Shown: positions 41,566 to 53,502, numbered from the stretch's first letter. The stretch: DNA of 64,000 bases from Cyrtodaria siliqua (GCA_037043455.1 JAWPHD010002634.1:62001-126000), one strand, 5' to 3'. Translations and numbers: made by a program. The notes: generated from the sequence alone by a model not told the origin.

Positions 41566-41734
41566 GTTGTTTTAGTCTTTTCCCCGAAAGTTGTAATATA
41601 GCCATTTATCACATAACATGTGGTGTGGGAGTGTAATAACTCCATTCAAGATTTTCGATATTCCACTAGTGGTATAACATAACGTTAATGACGTCATGGA
41701 CGTCACGTTATTGTACATTTCTGACGTAATATAA

Positions 41735-41900
41735 CGTTATAAGTTATGTAATAAATAGAATCTAACATTCGTTCTCATTCATTATTAAATTTATTAAACT
41801 CGTTAGCAAAAACGGTATAATGCTCGGCAAGGGCCTCGCATTATATCACTTTGCCAACTCGTTTAATAAATTCAATAATGAATGAGTACTCATGTAAGAT
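41735..41900. repeat. Palindrome nested in MITE Z
   Basis: CATTCGTTCTCATTCATTAT..TAAATTTATTAAACTCGTTAGC pairs with GCCAACTCGTTTAATAAATT..CAATAATGAATGAGTAC around CGGCAAGGGCCTCGC. It is preceded by TAACGTTA / TGACGTCA words (41655-41725). Confidence 0.85.
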
Positions 41901-41996
41901 CCTCTATGTACCATTCGACTAATAGCAGCATACTTTACATAGAATATATAGCAGCAATTCCCGAGTTGCGTTTTTTTTCCCTGAAGTATATATAAT

Positions 41997-42738
41997 TACT
42001 TCGTATATGCTTACTATATATAAAGCGTTTTACATGTTTTAAACAAAGATTATCAAAACTGGAAAACAAAACTTATGAATCGATACTATTGGCAAATACC
42101 AAATATTCCCAAATATATAGAACTGTTGGCATCAGAAAAGCTTACTACTGTAAAGAATTTGGCTACTTATGTATTTGAGGTATTTGATTGTTTTAAAACT
42201 CGAAATGACATATATTACAATCAATAAATACTAGTACTCTCCCAAGAGATACTCTAGCAACAATACTACTGCCTGTGACACGTGGATTTGAAGACTGTTT
42301 CTCTTTTAAACAATTGCTTATCGTAAAACTTATACAATGTTAGTAATATCATTATTAAAACTGATTTAGAATGTTATTATATTGTACAAAATTTGATATT
42401 ATGTAATGTTTGTTTCGACCTCTGCAATTGAAAAGTATTTGTGTATTTGTGTACTCATGGACCAAATGGTCTACTGTATTTGTTGAATATAATTATTTAT
42501 ATACAAACGTATAGCATGGTTATTTTCAAAATTATACCGTACAATAAGCATGCAACTAAAGGAAATTATAGGTAACATTATACTCCCCCAATATATCGTT
42601 GCTATGCAACACTTACTTACATTCGTTAGATACCACATCCTTAAAAACTATTCCCTTTTTTTCTTCATTACTAAATCGAAAAAGAGGTTGATGACGTCAC
42701 TTCTGCTCCCAGCTTTTAACTCTTATAAATACGTATAA
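41997..42738. other. Stretch with no feature seen
   Basis: AT-rich sequence with no supported gene; a 62-codon plus frame at 42550 has no motif and sits in no gene context. Confidence 0.5.
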
Positions 42739-43193
42739 GGTCTCACACCACAATTAATTTTCCCATAGGGATACTGTACAGCCTTTTCCAACATACGAGC
42801 TTCAAAGCAGGGCAGCAGACATTGTTGTTGGTTTAATAACTTCAGTATAGCCAAGACCAGTAATTTAAAACAATAAAATACATAAGTTAGCCAGGTTGGT
42901 TTTTTTTCTCGCTCATGTTTTGTAAACCCTATGGAAAATACAAAATTCATACACTATCTAGCTGAATATGTGGTGCTTCGGTCAAACAATTTTGAAATTT
43001 AAATGAAACCTCATATCAACATGGAATTTTCTGTATCATCTGTCTTTTACACTGCAGATGTATGCTAAAGCAAAGAAAAACCTATTTTTCAAGTTAAAAA
43101 TTGCCTAAAATTGAGAAAAAATAGAATTATTTTCTGTTTTCCATTTGTCTCTAGGTCCGTGAGTGTCAGGGGAGATAATAGAGGTGTGAGACC
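42739..43193. mobile_element. MITE with GGTCTCACACC termini and 4-bp ATAA target duplication
   Basis: Starts GGTCTCACACC and ends GGTGTGAGACC (perfect 11-bp inverted repeat), flanked by ATAA on both sides (42735-42738, 43194-43197). A TAA/TTA core would fit PIF/Harbinger-type elements, but this is not proven. The interior has no transposase. Confidence 0.8.
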
Positions 43194-43569
43194 ATAAGAA
43201 TCAATAGGCCTACACGTAAATCATCGAGAAAATAAACCTGATGTAATATCCTGTTTAAAGCTTGAAGTCTAAACACAACAAGTTTCCAATTCTAATTGAA
43301 CATAAACAGAACGTCCAAGTTCAGAAACAGACGTCAGAGCAATTTGAAATAATTCATAGAAAATCATCATCATATTATTGTAACATTATATTTACATTGT
43401 TATCTTTTAGTATCAATATAGTGTAATAAGTATTGCTTATTCAAACACTTAGATTTATTCTTACAGGTCATGTATTTATAAAGTCCGACACTGTCAGCCA
43501 ATTAGATTCAGAGTGAGTGGTCAAAGGTTCCAGGTTTATTGTGCCAACAAATGCATCCTCATTCAGGAA

Positions 43570-43733
43570 TAAATAGAGAATATTATGTCAGTGCCTTTTA
43601 CTATCAAGTTTATTAGGCGAGGCTTAGAAAACGAAGTGGTGAGGCTCTGCCGAGCCATTCTTCATTTTCGTGCCGAGCCTAATAAACTTGATAGTAAAAG
43701 GCACTGACATAATATTCTATTTATCATGTAGAT
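43570..43733. repeat. Long palindrome (arms about 75 bp)
   Basis: GAATATTATGTCAGTGCCTT..TTACTATCAAGTTTATTAGG is mirrored almost perfectly by CCTAATAAACTTGATAGTAA..AAGGCACTGACATAATATTC. The inner part has GAGGCTCTGCCGAGCC near the centre. It could extrude a hairpin. Sequence on either side (43198-43569, 43734-44089) shows no gene. Confidence 0.92.
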
Positions 43734-44089
43734 TATCCACATTTTCTGTATGAATTACTATTATTACCTATTTCTCCGAATGTTACGCTTATCGAGGACG
43801 CCACCATGTTGTTGTTGTTTTTGTTTGTTTTATGAAGTCAGGCAACGTTACGTGCATGACGTCAGATAACGTTACGTACAATAAACGCCGAGGGATTCCG
43901 CATTGATTTGCTCTATTTTTCAGTGGCTAAATAAAGCAAAATTTAATAGGTCACCCCTTTATTGGGCAGAAAAGTGCAAATTTGCATGATAAAGCAATTT
44001 ATCAGTTGTGAATTTTACGAACCACTTTTTGATTGAATACGAATATATAAGGAAAGAAACAATTAATATTGCTTGATATAGGGCTATCA

Positions 44090-44775
44090 TAACATAAACT
44101 TCGAAAAAATGCAACGATTGTATTATCGTAACCCTGATCTACTTTTAAAACATACAAGTATTATTTTAAGAACTCTTCTGCGACAAGGACTATCACAACC
44201 TGACTTATATGGTGATGTGAGTTACAAACTTCGTAAGATCCTTGGTCATAATCACTATTAAACTTGTTAACACGGTTATGACCCTATCATTTTGCAACGC
44301 AATGCATGTTTAGTGGTTGGCCAATTTACAGTTCGCCACTTTGCTTTCCTCTTTGAATGTCCGATGACCGGACAGATTGTGGACGGTGACCGATCCTATG
44401 AAGACGTCTACCTAAATCCTCAAAGGACGATAGCGTTTGATGTTTGTCTTAAATCGTGTCTTGCCGTACCCATAACGGTTTGTTTTCTTGTTGCTTTGGA
44501 TTCTGTCAAGTCACTGAGTACTTACTTTGTGGCTTTCTAAGCTTTTGTTTTTATATTCATATATACATGATCTTGCATGTGTTATATTTATATTGCCTAT
44601 TAATGTGGTCTTGTTTATTAGAGAATATAACCTGGCGGGGATATCTTTATTTACACTGTCCCGTTTTATTGGGATGACAATTAGAGTGTGGTTTGGTGCA
44701 GCCTAGGTGACCTTTTTTTTTGCCACTGACCGTTTCAATGGGGTAGCCCTGTTGTCAACCATTTTGTCTTCATAG
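44090..44775 (+). pseudogene. Retroelement R, copy c: RT C-terminus and 3' untranslated region
   Basis: Plus strand: KLRKMQRLYYRNPDLLLKHT, LLRQGLSQPDLYGDV, YKLRKILGHNHY, then after a frame break YDPIILQRNACLVV and FTVRHFAFLFECPMTGQIVD, followed by the 3' untranslated region to about 44775. It extends about 45 residues further upstream than copies a and b. Internal stops and a deletion (after HNHY) make it non-functional. The frames at 44292-44677 are partly real remnants and partly shadow. Confidence 0.75.
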
Positions 44776-44884
44776 CCAGGCATAAAAGTCGAACTGGAAA
44801 TGTAGCATTCACACAACCAAAAAATGCACTGAAAACAAACAACAATTACACGGAAAAATAAAAGCAAACACACGTAAAGTGTAT

Positions 44885-45016
44885 ACAGTCTCGGTGTGAT
44901 ACGAAAACATATGTCACTCGAACACATAATTCTGTTAAAAAACTCGTTCGAACTCGTTTTTTAACCGAATCTCGATGTGTTCTCCTGACATATGTTTCGT
45001 ATCACACCGAGACTGT
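44885..45016. repeat. Palindrome with CTCGGTGTGATACGAAA arms
   Basis: ACAGTCTCGGTGTGATACGA..ACATATGTCA pairs with TGACATATGTTTCGTATCAC..ACCGAGACTGT around AAAACTCGTTCGAACTCGTTTT. Arms are about 60 bp with few mismatches. Non-coding. Confidence 0.9.
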
Positions 45017-46133
45017 TGATTATTCTCTATATTATATTGCTATCAGCAACTGGGGTCCAATTTAATTGGTTTTGAAAGTATGTAAACTTTTTGCAAAATG
45101 CAATGCAACTGCATTTCAAAATATTATTGATACTGGCATAACAAATACATACACCATAGGTAGTTGATGTAATAATTTGAAGAATCGTTCCTTGATTTGA
45201 TGAACGAGAAGGTTTTTGATCAAATCATTATTTAAATATCGTGCATCTTCGACATTCCGTTTATTATACGCGTATTTTGCCACTTCGGCCATCTTGCATG
45301 ACCACTACGCAGGTATAATAAGAGTAGAATAGCAACAAACCTTTATTGCACAAAACATTATAATGTCCCATCTGTTCAATTTGGTTAATAGTTTTATCTT
45401 TATATATTTACATTTACTTTTCAATTACTACTTAATTTCTTCATTTTTCGTCGGTTTTTGCGCACAATATGAGTTATTTATGTGTTGACGTTCCGTAAAA
45501 CACCATTCATTCATTCATTCTGTTCATGCTGCGGTACACTAATTGCTTTCCCATAGGCCACAATGCAAGCGTTTCCGAAGATAAAAAAAATAAAACATAA
45601 AAAACATAAAAAACATAAAATGTCCAATGTGCTAAAAGTTAAAATTCAGCATGTTTCCCCCTACAGAAATTTCCATGGGGGTGCCATATTTGTTTATATG
45701 CATAACCGCAGTTAAGATTTACCTGTTTTTGAGTGGGGGTGAATCTTTTAATCAATTTCATGTTTAAAAAATACATTTGGTAAAAAAAATGCTCTCATTT
45801 TAATAAATGTTATTTATTAATTAATTAACAACTCTGAAAATGTTTTTTGAAACATTTATATGGCATGTTTTAATTTTTGTGTCCTTTCATTTCTGGCTCG
45901 GGTCACTTCTGAAAAGGGACGTGGCCAAGCCCATGCTATAGGATACCGCAACCTATAGTTGTATTGTATATTGTTGGCAATGTTGTTGTTTTCGTAAGCA
46001 TATCAGAGATGTTTGCTGTCTTCACCAGTCTATTTTTTAAATTTCCTTGGATAACGTTTCTTAATCAAACCTGCAACACATTGTTTTCGTTTAGTCCCTC
46101 TTTTCATATAACAGTTTGCCGTCAATTCTTTAA
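45017..46133. other. Stretch with little recognisable content
   Basis: Contains ATTCATTCATTC (45508) and AACATAAAAA (45590-45620) simple repeats. A TTGACGTTCCGTAAAACACC word near 45490 resembles the 3' end of mollusc SINEs. No gene supported. Confidence 0.45.
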
Positions 46134-46478
46134 AGGGAGTACATCAGGCTTTTCATGGGGGTCTAGGTGTCCGATTTGAAATCGACAAATATTAATATTT
46201 TCTATTCTACAGGCCAAAACATAATTAATGAGCCAACAAATTATCACTTATTTGCAAAGAAATTCATTCTGCACAGTAATACGTGCTATCCTAGGTGACA
46301 CACCAGGGTTAATTTCGGCATTTTGCATATGATTCCATCATAGCTAAATGGTATATTCAAAGTTTAGACATTAACAAATGGTTCTAACATCATATTTTGA
46401 TTGATAAAAGTGTTTTATCATGAACTGGAACAATTTTATAATTTTAGATGTTTCTAGAATAATCATGATGTGCCCACT
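46134..46478 (+). mobile_element. TTAA-flanked MITE family M2, simple form
   Basis: Starts AGGGAGTACATCAGGCTTTT after TTAA (46130-46133) and ends GATGTGCCCACT before TTAA (46479-46482). It has one diverged copy of the word that forms the 81-bp array in the other two members. It serves as the outgroup for the expansion. Confidence 0.82.
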
Positions 46479-46670
46479 TTAAAGCTAACTCTTAACAATG
46501 TCATTCGCAGCATGTTTCGTGGCTGTCCGTATGTTTTTAGTTTAGATGCATGTACATTAATCTGTTTCACACTGGTTCCATCTAATACATATTTGAATGG
46601 ATATTTCCAGCGGAACTGGACGTCTAAATAGAGTATTACAATAATTGGTAAGCGATTCAGTATCTCCATA

Positions 46671-46924
46671 TGTTTGTTTTTGTTTGTATGGTGTTTTACG
46701 TCATTTTCAACACATGTAAGGTTATATATGACGGTCGATTTTTTGCGGTGGAGGCAGACCATCCACTTTTCCTGGGTAGAACCAGTACTGTACACCTCCC
46801 GCCATCCGTAAGAATTGACACTTCCTCACTTACAAGTCGAGCTCCCAGTGGGATTCGAACCCGCAAGGGTGAGAGGCGAAAGTTTACAACGCAACGTCGT
46901 TAACCATTCGGCCACGGAGTCCGC
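46671..46924 (-). mobile_element. tRNA-derived SINE
   Basis: The minus-strand head starts GCGGACTCCGTGGCCGAATG (A box TGGCCGAATGG) and continues to GGGTTCGAATCCCAC (B box), a tRNA-Leu/Ser-like sequence. The body has GTACTGGTTCTACCCAGGAA and ends GACGTAAAACACCATACAAA + CAAAAACAAAC. The head is the RNA polymerase III promoter; the sequence is a SINE, not a tRNA gene, as the body continues for about 170 bp. Confidence 0.85.
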
Positions 46925-46949
46925 AGTATGTTTAAATTCAATGTTGTAT

Positions 46950-47070
46950 TTGATAAATACTGAAAAGGTGATCCATTGGAAGCAACACACACAAACAAGA
47001 GAAAAAAGTAGCAGACTCGGTTTTATTGAATCTGTTCATGAGAGGTGCAACACCTCTCACGCCTGTTAGC
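46950..47070 (-). repeat. Dispersed repeat with GTAGCAGACT..TTTATTGA core
   Basis: Reverse complement of sequences at 60840-60960, 62365-62455 and 62630-62725. Common words are AATAAAAC..AGTCTGCTAC and TTTTCTCTCTTGTTTGTGTT. It ends in a short inverted word (GAGAGGTGCAACACCTCTC, 47040-47058). Confidence 0.7.
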
Positions 47071-47074
47071 ACCG

Positions 47075-47540
47075 GCTTAAGGTCTAATTACACTAAATCA
47101 ACAGGATGTGCTTGCCTGGTGCAGTCGGAAGTAGTTCTCTATTAAAGAGTTCTAATAGTTTTTTTCTTTAATTTTTTTTTTAGTGCAATTTCCTGTTATT
47201 ATTTTGGCTGTAACTGTATTCTGGACATGTTATTGATATTTGGAAATGCATGTCATCATGCTTTTGACAGTTTTAGATACAGATTTCAATAGTGAAAGTA
47301 GGGTGGGTATGAATTTGTAATTTGCTTTTTCAATGTTGACATTTGAACGGTGTTTATAAACAAGAGAAGAACTCTTTCTTAGAAGGTATTAAGCACCCAC
47401 TTTGCTGGTTGATTTTCATGAGCAGACACACTTGTCTTCATGCCAAAGTAAGTTTCCCAGCATTCTAACGAGGTTTGACTTTTCTACAGGTCAGTAAATA
47501 TGAGATTTTACTATGGAAGTGAATGGGAGAAACATTTACG
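47075..47540 (+). mobile_element. MITE-like family W
   Basis: Matches 54450-54845 in inverse: CTAATTACACTAAATCAACA, GGATGTGCTTGCCTGGTGCA, ATTTCCTGTTATTATTTTGG, TATTCTGGACATGTTATTGA. Borders are approximate and no terminal repeats were confirmed. Confidence 0.65.
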
Positions 47541-47687
47541 CTATTATAACCTTAAGCGATATTCGACTTTAAAGCAACACAGAATGGGCTTGATGATCCC
47601 AAAAGATCCCAAAGGACCAGTAAATAATAACACTACATGAGAAAATGAATACCGTTTCAGCATAATATCATACCATTGAGGTTTACC

Positions 47688-48145
47688 ACCACTAATTACA
47701 TGTAAACCTCCGAGGTGTAGTCGAATGTAGTTCCTATATATAATAAAAATTTTGATGGAAATGGGCATTATAAGTAGGGGAAAACTGCCCATTTCTATTC
47801 GATTTTGTAGTTGCATGTATAAGAAGCGTTTTAATAGGTTTTACTGGATCACTGATGAACATTTTCGAAATTTCAGCGCTATACTTACACTTTGTGAGCA
47901 ATGAAATAGTCAATCAATGAAAACGGCTGTACCGTTGGCCTGTTTAGTAAACAAACAAGAACTTTCTTACATGTCTTGTGAGCCCACCTTTTTCTGGTGA
48001 TTTTTTAAGTGAAAAGTTAGTTTTCTATATGAACATTACACCGCTACATTATCCATACTTGATTTGAATTTGCAGCAAATCATTAATATGTGACACTTTA
48101 AGGTTGGTGTCTATGGGGAAAATAATTAGTGTTTCCATACCTTAA
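47688..48145 (+). mobile_element. MITE family X, copy 2
   Basis: From AGGTTTACCACCACTAATTA to TAATTAGTGTTTCCATACCT; the ends are imperfect inverted repeats around ACCACTAATTA. It shares its whole length with 48973-49437 (direct orientation) and 28255-28716 (inverted). Confidence 0.78.
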
Positions 48146-48972
48146 AGAGATACGTGCAGTAATAAGGACTCGCTCAAATTCGTAACTAGGACACGTTTTA
48201 GATAACAATTGGTAAAATAAGCTCAGAAATAAGTTTTCCATGGTTGTTTACATACGGTTTGAGCGTTTTTAGCCCGATTGTTTCTATAAAAGCCGTAATT
48301 TCGAGTTTCAATTATGTTTTCGTGTTAAAAATGACGTGTTTGTGAAGTGTTTGCAATTGAACTATGTTTTTTTTTTTATCAACATGTAGGGTTGCATGTT
48401 TGGAACATGTTTTCATGAATTAAATCTGCATGGCAACAGGTTTGGTAGGCATGAAATCACTAAATCTTTCCCCTACCCCACTAAAATAGGATACTGTGAA
48501 AAATGAAGATTAGTGCAAAAGGAAAAAATAGTATTCCGTATCATTCAAACTCGCTTTTGTAGCGTTCAGCTAGTATCAATTTTGATTTTAGCGGTATTGT
48601 TGGCATTTCGCTACTATAATCAGGTATGGTACCACCAATTTGGAAGAATTTTCTTAAAATATCAGTTTTGGCATGAATTCGGACATAAATTAATATTTTA
48701 TTAATGTCCATTGACTGTTCTAAACGTTTGATCTATTTAATATGGTGTATTGACAAGAAATGCCATTTGGTATGACAATATAGATAGTGTAAGTTAAAAA
48801 CCATATCTCTGACTTTTGTCGATTTCAGACTATTGTCCTTGGTATTCACAAGACCATATCTCGGCAAATAATCATTCGATTTACATGAAGTAGATGTTTT
48901 TAAGCTTGTTATGAAAATGACAACACAAACCCCCCATTTAAGGAACATCTGAACATGTTTTCTTCTCTTATA
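48146..48972. other. Stretch between two family X elements
   Basis: No gene or repeat that I can support; open frames at 48513 and 48733 are short and motif-free. Confidence 0.45.
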
Positions 48973-49437
48973 GGTTTACAACCACTAATTACAAGTAAAC
49001 CTCCGAGGTGTAGTCTAATTCTAGTTCCTATAATAACAACTAATCCCTTCTTTTTGATGGAAATGGGCATTATAAGTAGGGGAAAACTGCCCATTTCTAT
49101 TCGATTTTGTGGTTGACTGTATAGGAAGCGTATTAATAGGTTTTACTGGATCACTGATGAACTTTTTCGAAATTTCAGCCCCATGCTTACAGTTTGCGAG
49201 CATTGAAAATAGTCAATCAATGAAAATAGTCAATCAATGAAAACAGCTGTACCGTTAACAAACAAGAGCTTTCTTACATCTTGTGAGCCCACTTTTTCTG
49301 GTGATTTTTCAAATTTTCTGTATAAACATTACACTGCTGCATTATCCATAATTGAGTTGAATTTGCAGCAAATCATTAATATGTGACACTTTAAGGTTGG
49401 TGGCTATGGGGTAAATAATTAGTGGTTTCATACCTTG
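48973..49437 (+). mobile_element. MITE family X, copy 3
   Basis: From AGGTTTACAACCACTAATTA to TAATTAGTGGTTTCATACCT, so here the terminal inverted repeat is clearer than in copy 2. A 15-bp word (AATAGTCAATCAATG) is tandemly doubled at 49207-49240. Confidence 0.78.
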
Positions 49438-49774
49438 ATACACTTATTAGAGGTCCTGTACCGTTTCATTTTCAGTAGGACGCGCCCACACCAGCTTAAA
49501 CATGTCTCTTTCTTTAATTACTTTTACATTTTGCCTGAGGCCGATTACAAGGTATGTTTGCACGTTTTGTTTCAATGTCATGTTTATGTGTGTAAAAGTG
49601 GTTAAATAAATGTCACACGAATCGCCATTATAACTATACTCTCTGCCTGCTGCAAACTATGACGCATGCGCATTGGCTTCTTAAAACAATGAGACTCCTA
49701 TGGAGAAGTCAACTGCAGCTTTCATCAATCGTTGGTTATTTGGAAGATGTGGTTGAAGAATTAAACAATACACT

Positions 49775-50040
49775 GATACTAACAATATCGTCTGTAGCAT
49801 GATTACTGAAATTCCCTGTGTTTGCACAGGTGTAAATCGTTTAATTGAAAATAACACATATTTATAAATGGTGTTCTTGGAAATTAGAGTATTGCAGACA
49901 CATGAAATGGACATGCTGCAAAACAAATAGAGTATGGTCTCATCCATTTGGTTAATTCAAACAACTCGACGGGTTACGTCCATCTCGATGTTGAAATCAA
50001 TCAATTCGACAAGGCCGTACTCTGTCTATTAAATGTCATT
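49775..50040. repeat. Third, dispersed copy of the palindrome-bearing repeat
   Basis: Matches 15451-15674 and 34510-34791. It lacks the left arm of the first palindrome and has a complete second palindrome (AATAGAGTATGGTCTCATCC..TTTGGTTAATTCAAACA against TGTTGAAATCAATCAATTCG..CGTACTCTGTCTATT). It is outside the duplicated block and so serves as an outgroup. Confidence 0.8.
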
Positions 50041-50159
50041 GGATTGGTATTTATCCTAAAAATTAAGTCAAATGTCACAACGGTTTAAAAAAAGACAGCC
50101 TAGGAATCTTTAGTTTAAACATATTTATTTTACATCGATTGCGAAACAAGTTATTGCAA

Positions 50160-50322
50160 CTTAGATTAATCACTCTCGATGGATTCCTGGGTAGAACCAG
50201 TACTAAGCAATGTGGATTAATTATCTTGCTCAAGGATAAATAACGTGGCCGCGGCGAGAATCGAACCCACGACCTCTCGATCTGGAGTTCGGCGCTCTAC
50301 CACTGGACCACGCACTCCACTG
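50160..50322 (-). mobile_element. tRNA-derived SINE, short copy
   Basis: The minus-strand head begins GTGGAGTGCGTGGTCCAGTG (A box TGGTCCAGTGG) and has GTGGGTTCGATTCTCG (B box). The body includes AGTACTGGTTCTACCCAGGA and ends near GAGAGTGATTAATC. The first 18 bases of the head are duplicated in tandem (CACTGGACCACGCACTCC twice). A related, more decayed copy is at 56965-57125. Confidence 0.82.
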
Positions 50323-50334
50323 GACCACGCACTC

Positions 50335-50530
50335 CACTCCCTAGGAATCTTAATGTGAGGAAGCTATCCAGCTGGCTTGCGGAACGTCGGTGGTTTCACC
50401 CAGGTGCCCGCCCGTGAAAGAAAATTGCCCGGAGGGGCACCTGGGGTCTTCCTTCACCAATGGAAGCCGGAAAGTCGCCATATGACCTTAGCTGTTGGTG
50501 CGACTGTAAACTCCAATTCAGTTCAATTAA
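50335..50530 (+). mobile_element. Molluscan SINE body (RUDI/V-SINE-like)
   Basis: CTTAATGTGAGGAAGCTATC, CCAGCTGGCTTGCGGAACGT, CACCTGGGGTCTTCCTTCAC, GGAAAGTCGCCATATGACCT and the tail TTGGTGCGACTGTAAACTCC follow each other as in the well-known mollusc SINE body. The head is missing. It lies head to head with the minus-strand SINE at 50160-50322. The family name is from memory of sequence pattern. Confidence 0.6.
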
Positions 50531-53312
50531 AAAAGACAAGAAAACAGTGATACAGATTATCACAAGCCGGTCAGAACAGTTACATAAGAAAACAGATGTT
50601 TTTAATTATTGAAATCTGATCAGTAGTTCATGAGAATAAGTAGCAGTGGAACAGACCTATTAAAACTCTTTAGAAGATGGTTCAGTTAAAGCTTCATCAA
50701 CTCTGTTTAATGATTGAAGAGATGTTGGTTATTTTAAAATCAGACAGCACCAAAAAGAGATACATTTATAGGTGTACGCACGAACAGTTAGTAATATTCA
50801 AACACAATTTCCTTTATATTATTCTTATAATTAATATTAATTATTGAACAAATGTAAGTTATGTAGAAAAACTAACGGGGAGCCGCGTGCGTATAAAAAT
50901 CAAGATTGCCGTTTGTCCCTTTAATAAAGTTTAACATGAATCAATAATCAGTGACGATACCGATTTGGAACTAGCTGTATTCGTATGCTGAAAACAGTAA
51001 TACTGCCGTATGTATTGCATCATCCTTCAACTATAAAAAACAAAAAGTATTAAGTAGAGGCGGCCACCCTTCAATGTAATAATCAGACTTCAGCCAGAGT
51101 CTTAAAGTTGATTATGGCCGTAGGCCGTAGGCCGTTGTTTTATTAAATTATATTTTATATAATGAATTTTGTGTTTCGAACATTGTAGAAAGACATATAT
51201 AATATTTACTTATGAAATTTACAGTATCTCGAGTTTACTGTTTTGTGTGCTTGTCTACTGCAATCAAAGACTGGTCATGGTTTTGCGCGTCACATATGTA
51301 GTACCTGGTTGATATTAACATTGCATACTTACATGAACTATACAGTATACTAGTACTTGGTTGTCTACCAGCGCTCGCAATGAGGCTTTGTCTTAGTTCA
51401 TGTTAGAGATGTATTAAGTCACCCCTTTAACAGGAAAAAAGAACATGTCCGCATGATAAATATATGTCTAAGATGCTACAGTTGTTCCAGTGGATAGAAA
51501 TTCAGGCACCTGTTTGCCATTGAATTCAGATTTAAACGCTTAATGATTCAAATTAGTTAACAGATGAATATACACTAGATTGTGTTGCAGGTCTACCGAA
51601 TGGTATTTAGCCATCCTTTGAGGCGTCAGGGGCGTAGCGAAGGATTTCATACTGGGGCGTCCATAATTTTGTTTACAACAACAACAACAACAACCATGTA
51701 ATACAACAACTATTTTTCCATAGTAATACATACTATATATCTATATATTAGAACGTACGTACGTATTAACTGTTCAACATTCACAATTAAATTATTTCGG
51801 CAGGTAGACTAGAATCTAACAACTTTGATAGAAATCTGTCTACAAAACTGTTGATTTGGATAAAAATACACTAAGATGACGCTTTGTGTACGATTTTCGT
51901 CAGAATTAAGACGTTACGTCCCTGGGCGTAGTAGTGGTGGTGGTTGTGGTGGAGATCATGCATATGTCTTATTTGCAGATATATCGGTCTGGGTAGATTA
52001 GGCCAAATAAAGCGCCCACTAGCGATAAGCCGGTTTTATTCGCGCGTTTTTCACGCAAGAAAGTGACAACGTCTCTTGTTGATACACCAGATACAATTGT
52101 GACGTCATTAGCTGCTTCCAACAAGTTAAAAGTAAGAAATTAACATTTAATTAACTTGAAAATACGTTTATGAAAGTCTCATAGAATCTCTCAAAGTCTC
52201 GCCAAAATCGATTTCAAACTTCCGTCCGTTTTTCTCCAGGTCTTGGTTCTGAAGATCATAGAGTATCGAAGAAAACAGAAGCAGGCCGGTTGACTGAGGC
52301 TATGTAGTACTGTACGTTCGTAATTAATGTTTTCTCATACGATTATTCCAGCAATGTCTTCCAATGCATGTTTTATATCCATATCTCTGACACAGTCTGC
52401 ATAATATGCTGGAATACGTTCTTATAATGTTTATACCTATTCTTTTAACGCATAACGTGGTGGTAATTGAAATTAAAAACAATATTTGAAAAAAAACTCC
52501 CTTGCACATCGCCATTTGGTTCTGCTTGTGAATTTCTATTGGTAAGAAATATCCGTTTATCTTGAATCAACAATAATAATACAGGTTTTAAGTTTACTTG
52601 TACAATAGTCCAGCACTATTACCTGATTACCTGTGTGAAACTTCAGTGAAGTCGTCAAGTTTATATGTAGTGTCTAACCATCCCTAAACTACATGCTGAG
52701 AAATCACGTGAATTCCAGTAAAAAAATACATCCGTGAACACATGGTAATTTTAAACCAATTTGTCATTGTATACTAGAATATCATTAATACACGTTCATT
52801 GCTTAAAATAGCCACCAATAATGTATCGCTCTAAAGTTTCGACCAAATTTCCAGAATTCTTTTTCAAGGCATTCCTTCCTGAATAGTTTATACAATCTCT
52901 CTTGTTTGTGTTTTTGCTTCCAAGGATCACATTTTCAGTTTTTAAACAAATTTCCAGGTTAGAACATTTTTCGAACTTTTTTTTTTGCTTGCGTATTCAT
53001 GTAACTAGAAAAAAACGACTGTTTACGATTAATCCGATGTACGAGCGTAAATGATTTTACAAAACATCCTCTTTGTGGAAATAAACATTGTTTTGTGTTC
53101 ATAAAATGATTCTGAAATTGAAAACTTGTATTCTAATTTTGTCTTCAATTGTCTAATACAGAGAATATCAAATAGGTAAATATAATTGAAGGGATCGCGT
53201 GACCACAAATAATTAATGCCTTTTGCACCCCATACCCACAAGAAAATAATACAGTTGTATTCCGCCCCACCACCTTTTCCTGGAAAAGCCCTAACAACAG
53301 TTAGCCTTAATC
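50531..53312. other. Long stretch without identified genes
   Basis: About 2.8 kb of AT-rich sequence. I see only low-complexity features: an ACAACAACAACAACAACA run (51676-51693), GGTGGTGGTTGTGGTGG (51935-51951) and GGCCGTAGGCCGTAGGCCG (51118-51136). No coding exon with both splice sites and conservation could be supported. Confidence 0.5.
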
Positions 53313-53502
53313 AAGAAATACAATATTTCCAGTGGGGTTATATTGTTCCAGATCAATACTTGGAGGGTGGGACTTGAAGACCATCGATACCCAGGGCCGT
53401 AGTCTCTCGGTTTCGATGTGTTTCAAGTCCCAAACACCAGGTTTTGATCTCGCACAATATAAACCCGTTGGAAATATTGTATTTTCTATCTGATACGTAC
53501 GG
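53313..53502. repeat. Dispersed palindromic element, copy 3
   Basis: AAGAAATACAATATTTCCAG..TGGGGTTATATTGTTCCAGA pairs with TCGCACAATATAAACCCGTT..GGAAATATTGTATTTTC. Same element as 17873-18058. Its downstream context, interrupted by the next MITE, continues at 53958-54080. Confidence 0.82.

Larger units (their letters stand above)
40848..41996 (+). mobile_element. MITE family Z with both termini and expanded internal array
   Basis: Left end TATATACTAGTGGGAAAAAG + AAACGCAACTCGGGAATT; right end, inverted, TATATACTTCAGGGAAAAAA + AAACGCAACTCGGGAATT. TA-rich flanks fit a Tc1/mariner-type MITE. The interior holds the 60-bp array (41100-41565) and a nested palindromic segment (about 41605-41895) that is absent from other family Z copies. 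Confidence 0.82.

Noticed and set aside
46840..46924. Possible tRNA gene (also at 25820-25894, 50222-50322, 57045-57125)
   Set aside because: A and B boxes are present, but each is the head of a longer dispersed repeat and the cloverleaf is followed by a conserved SINE body.
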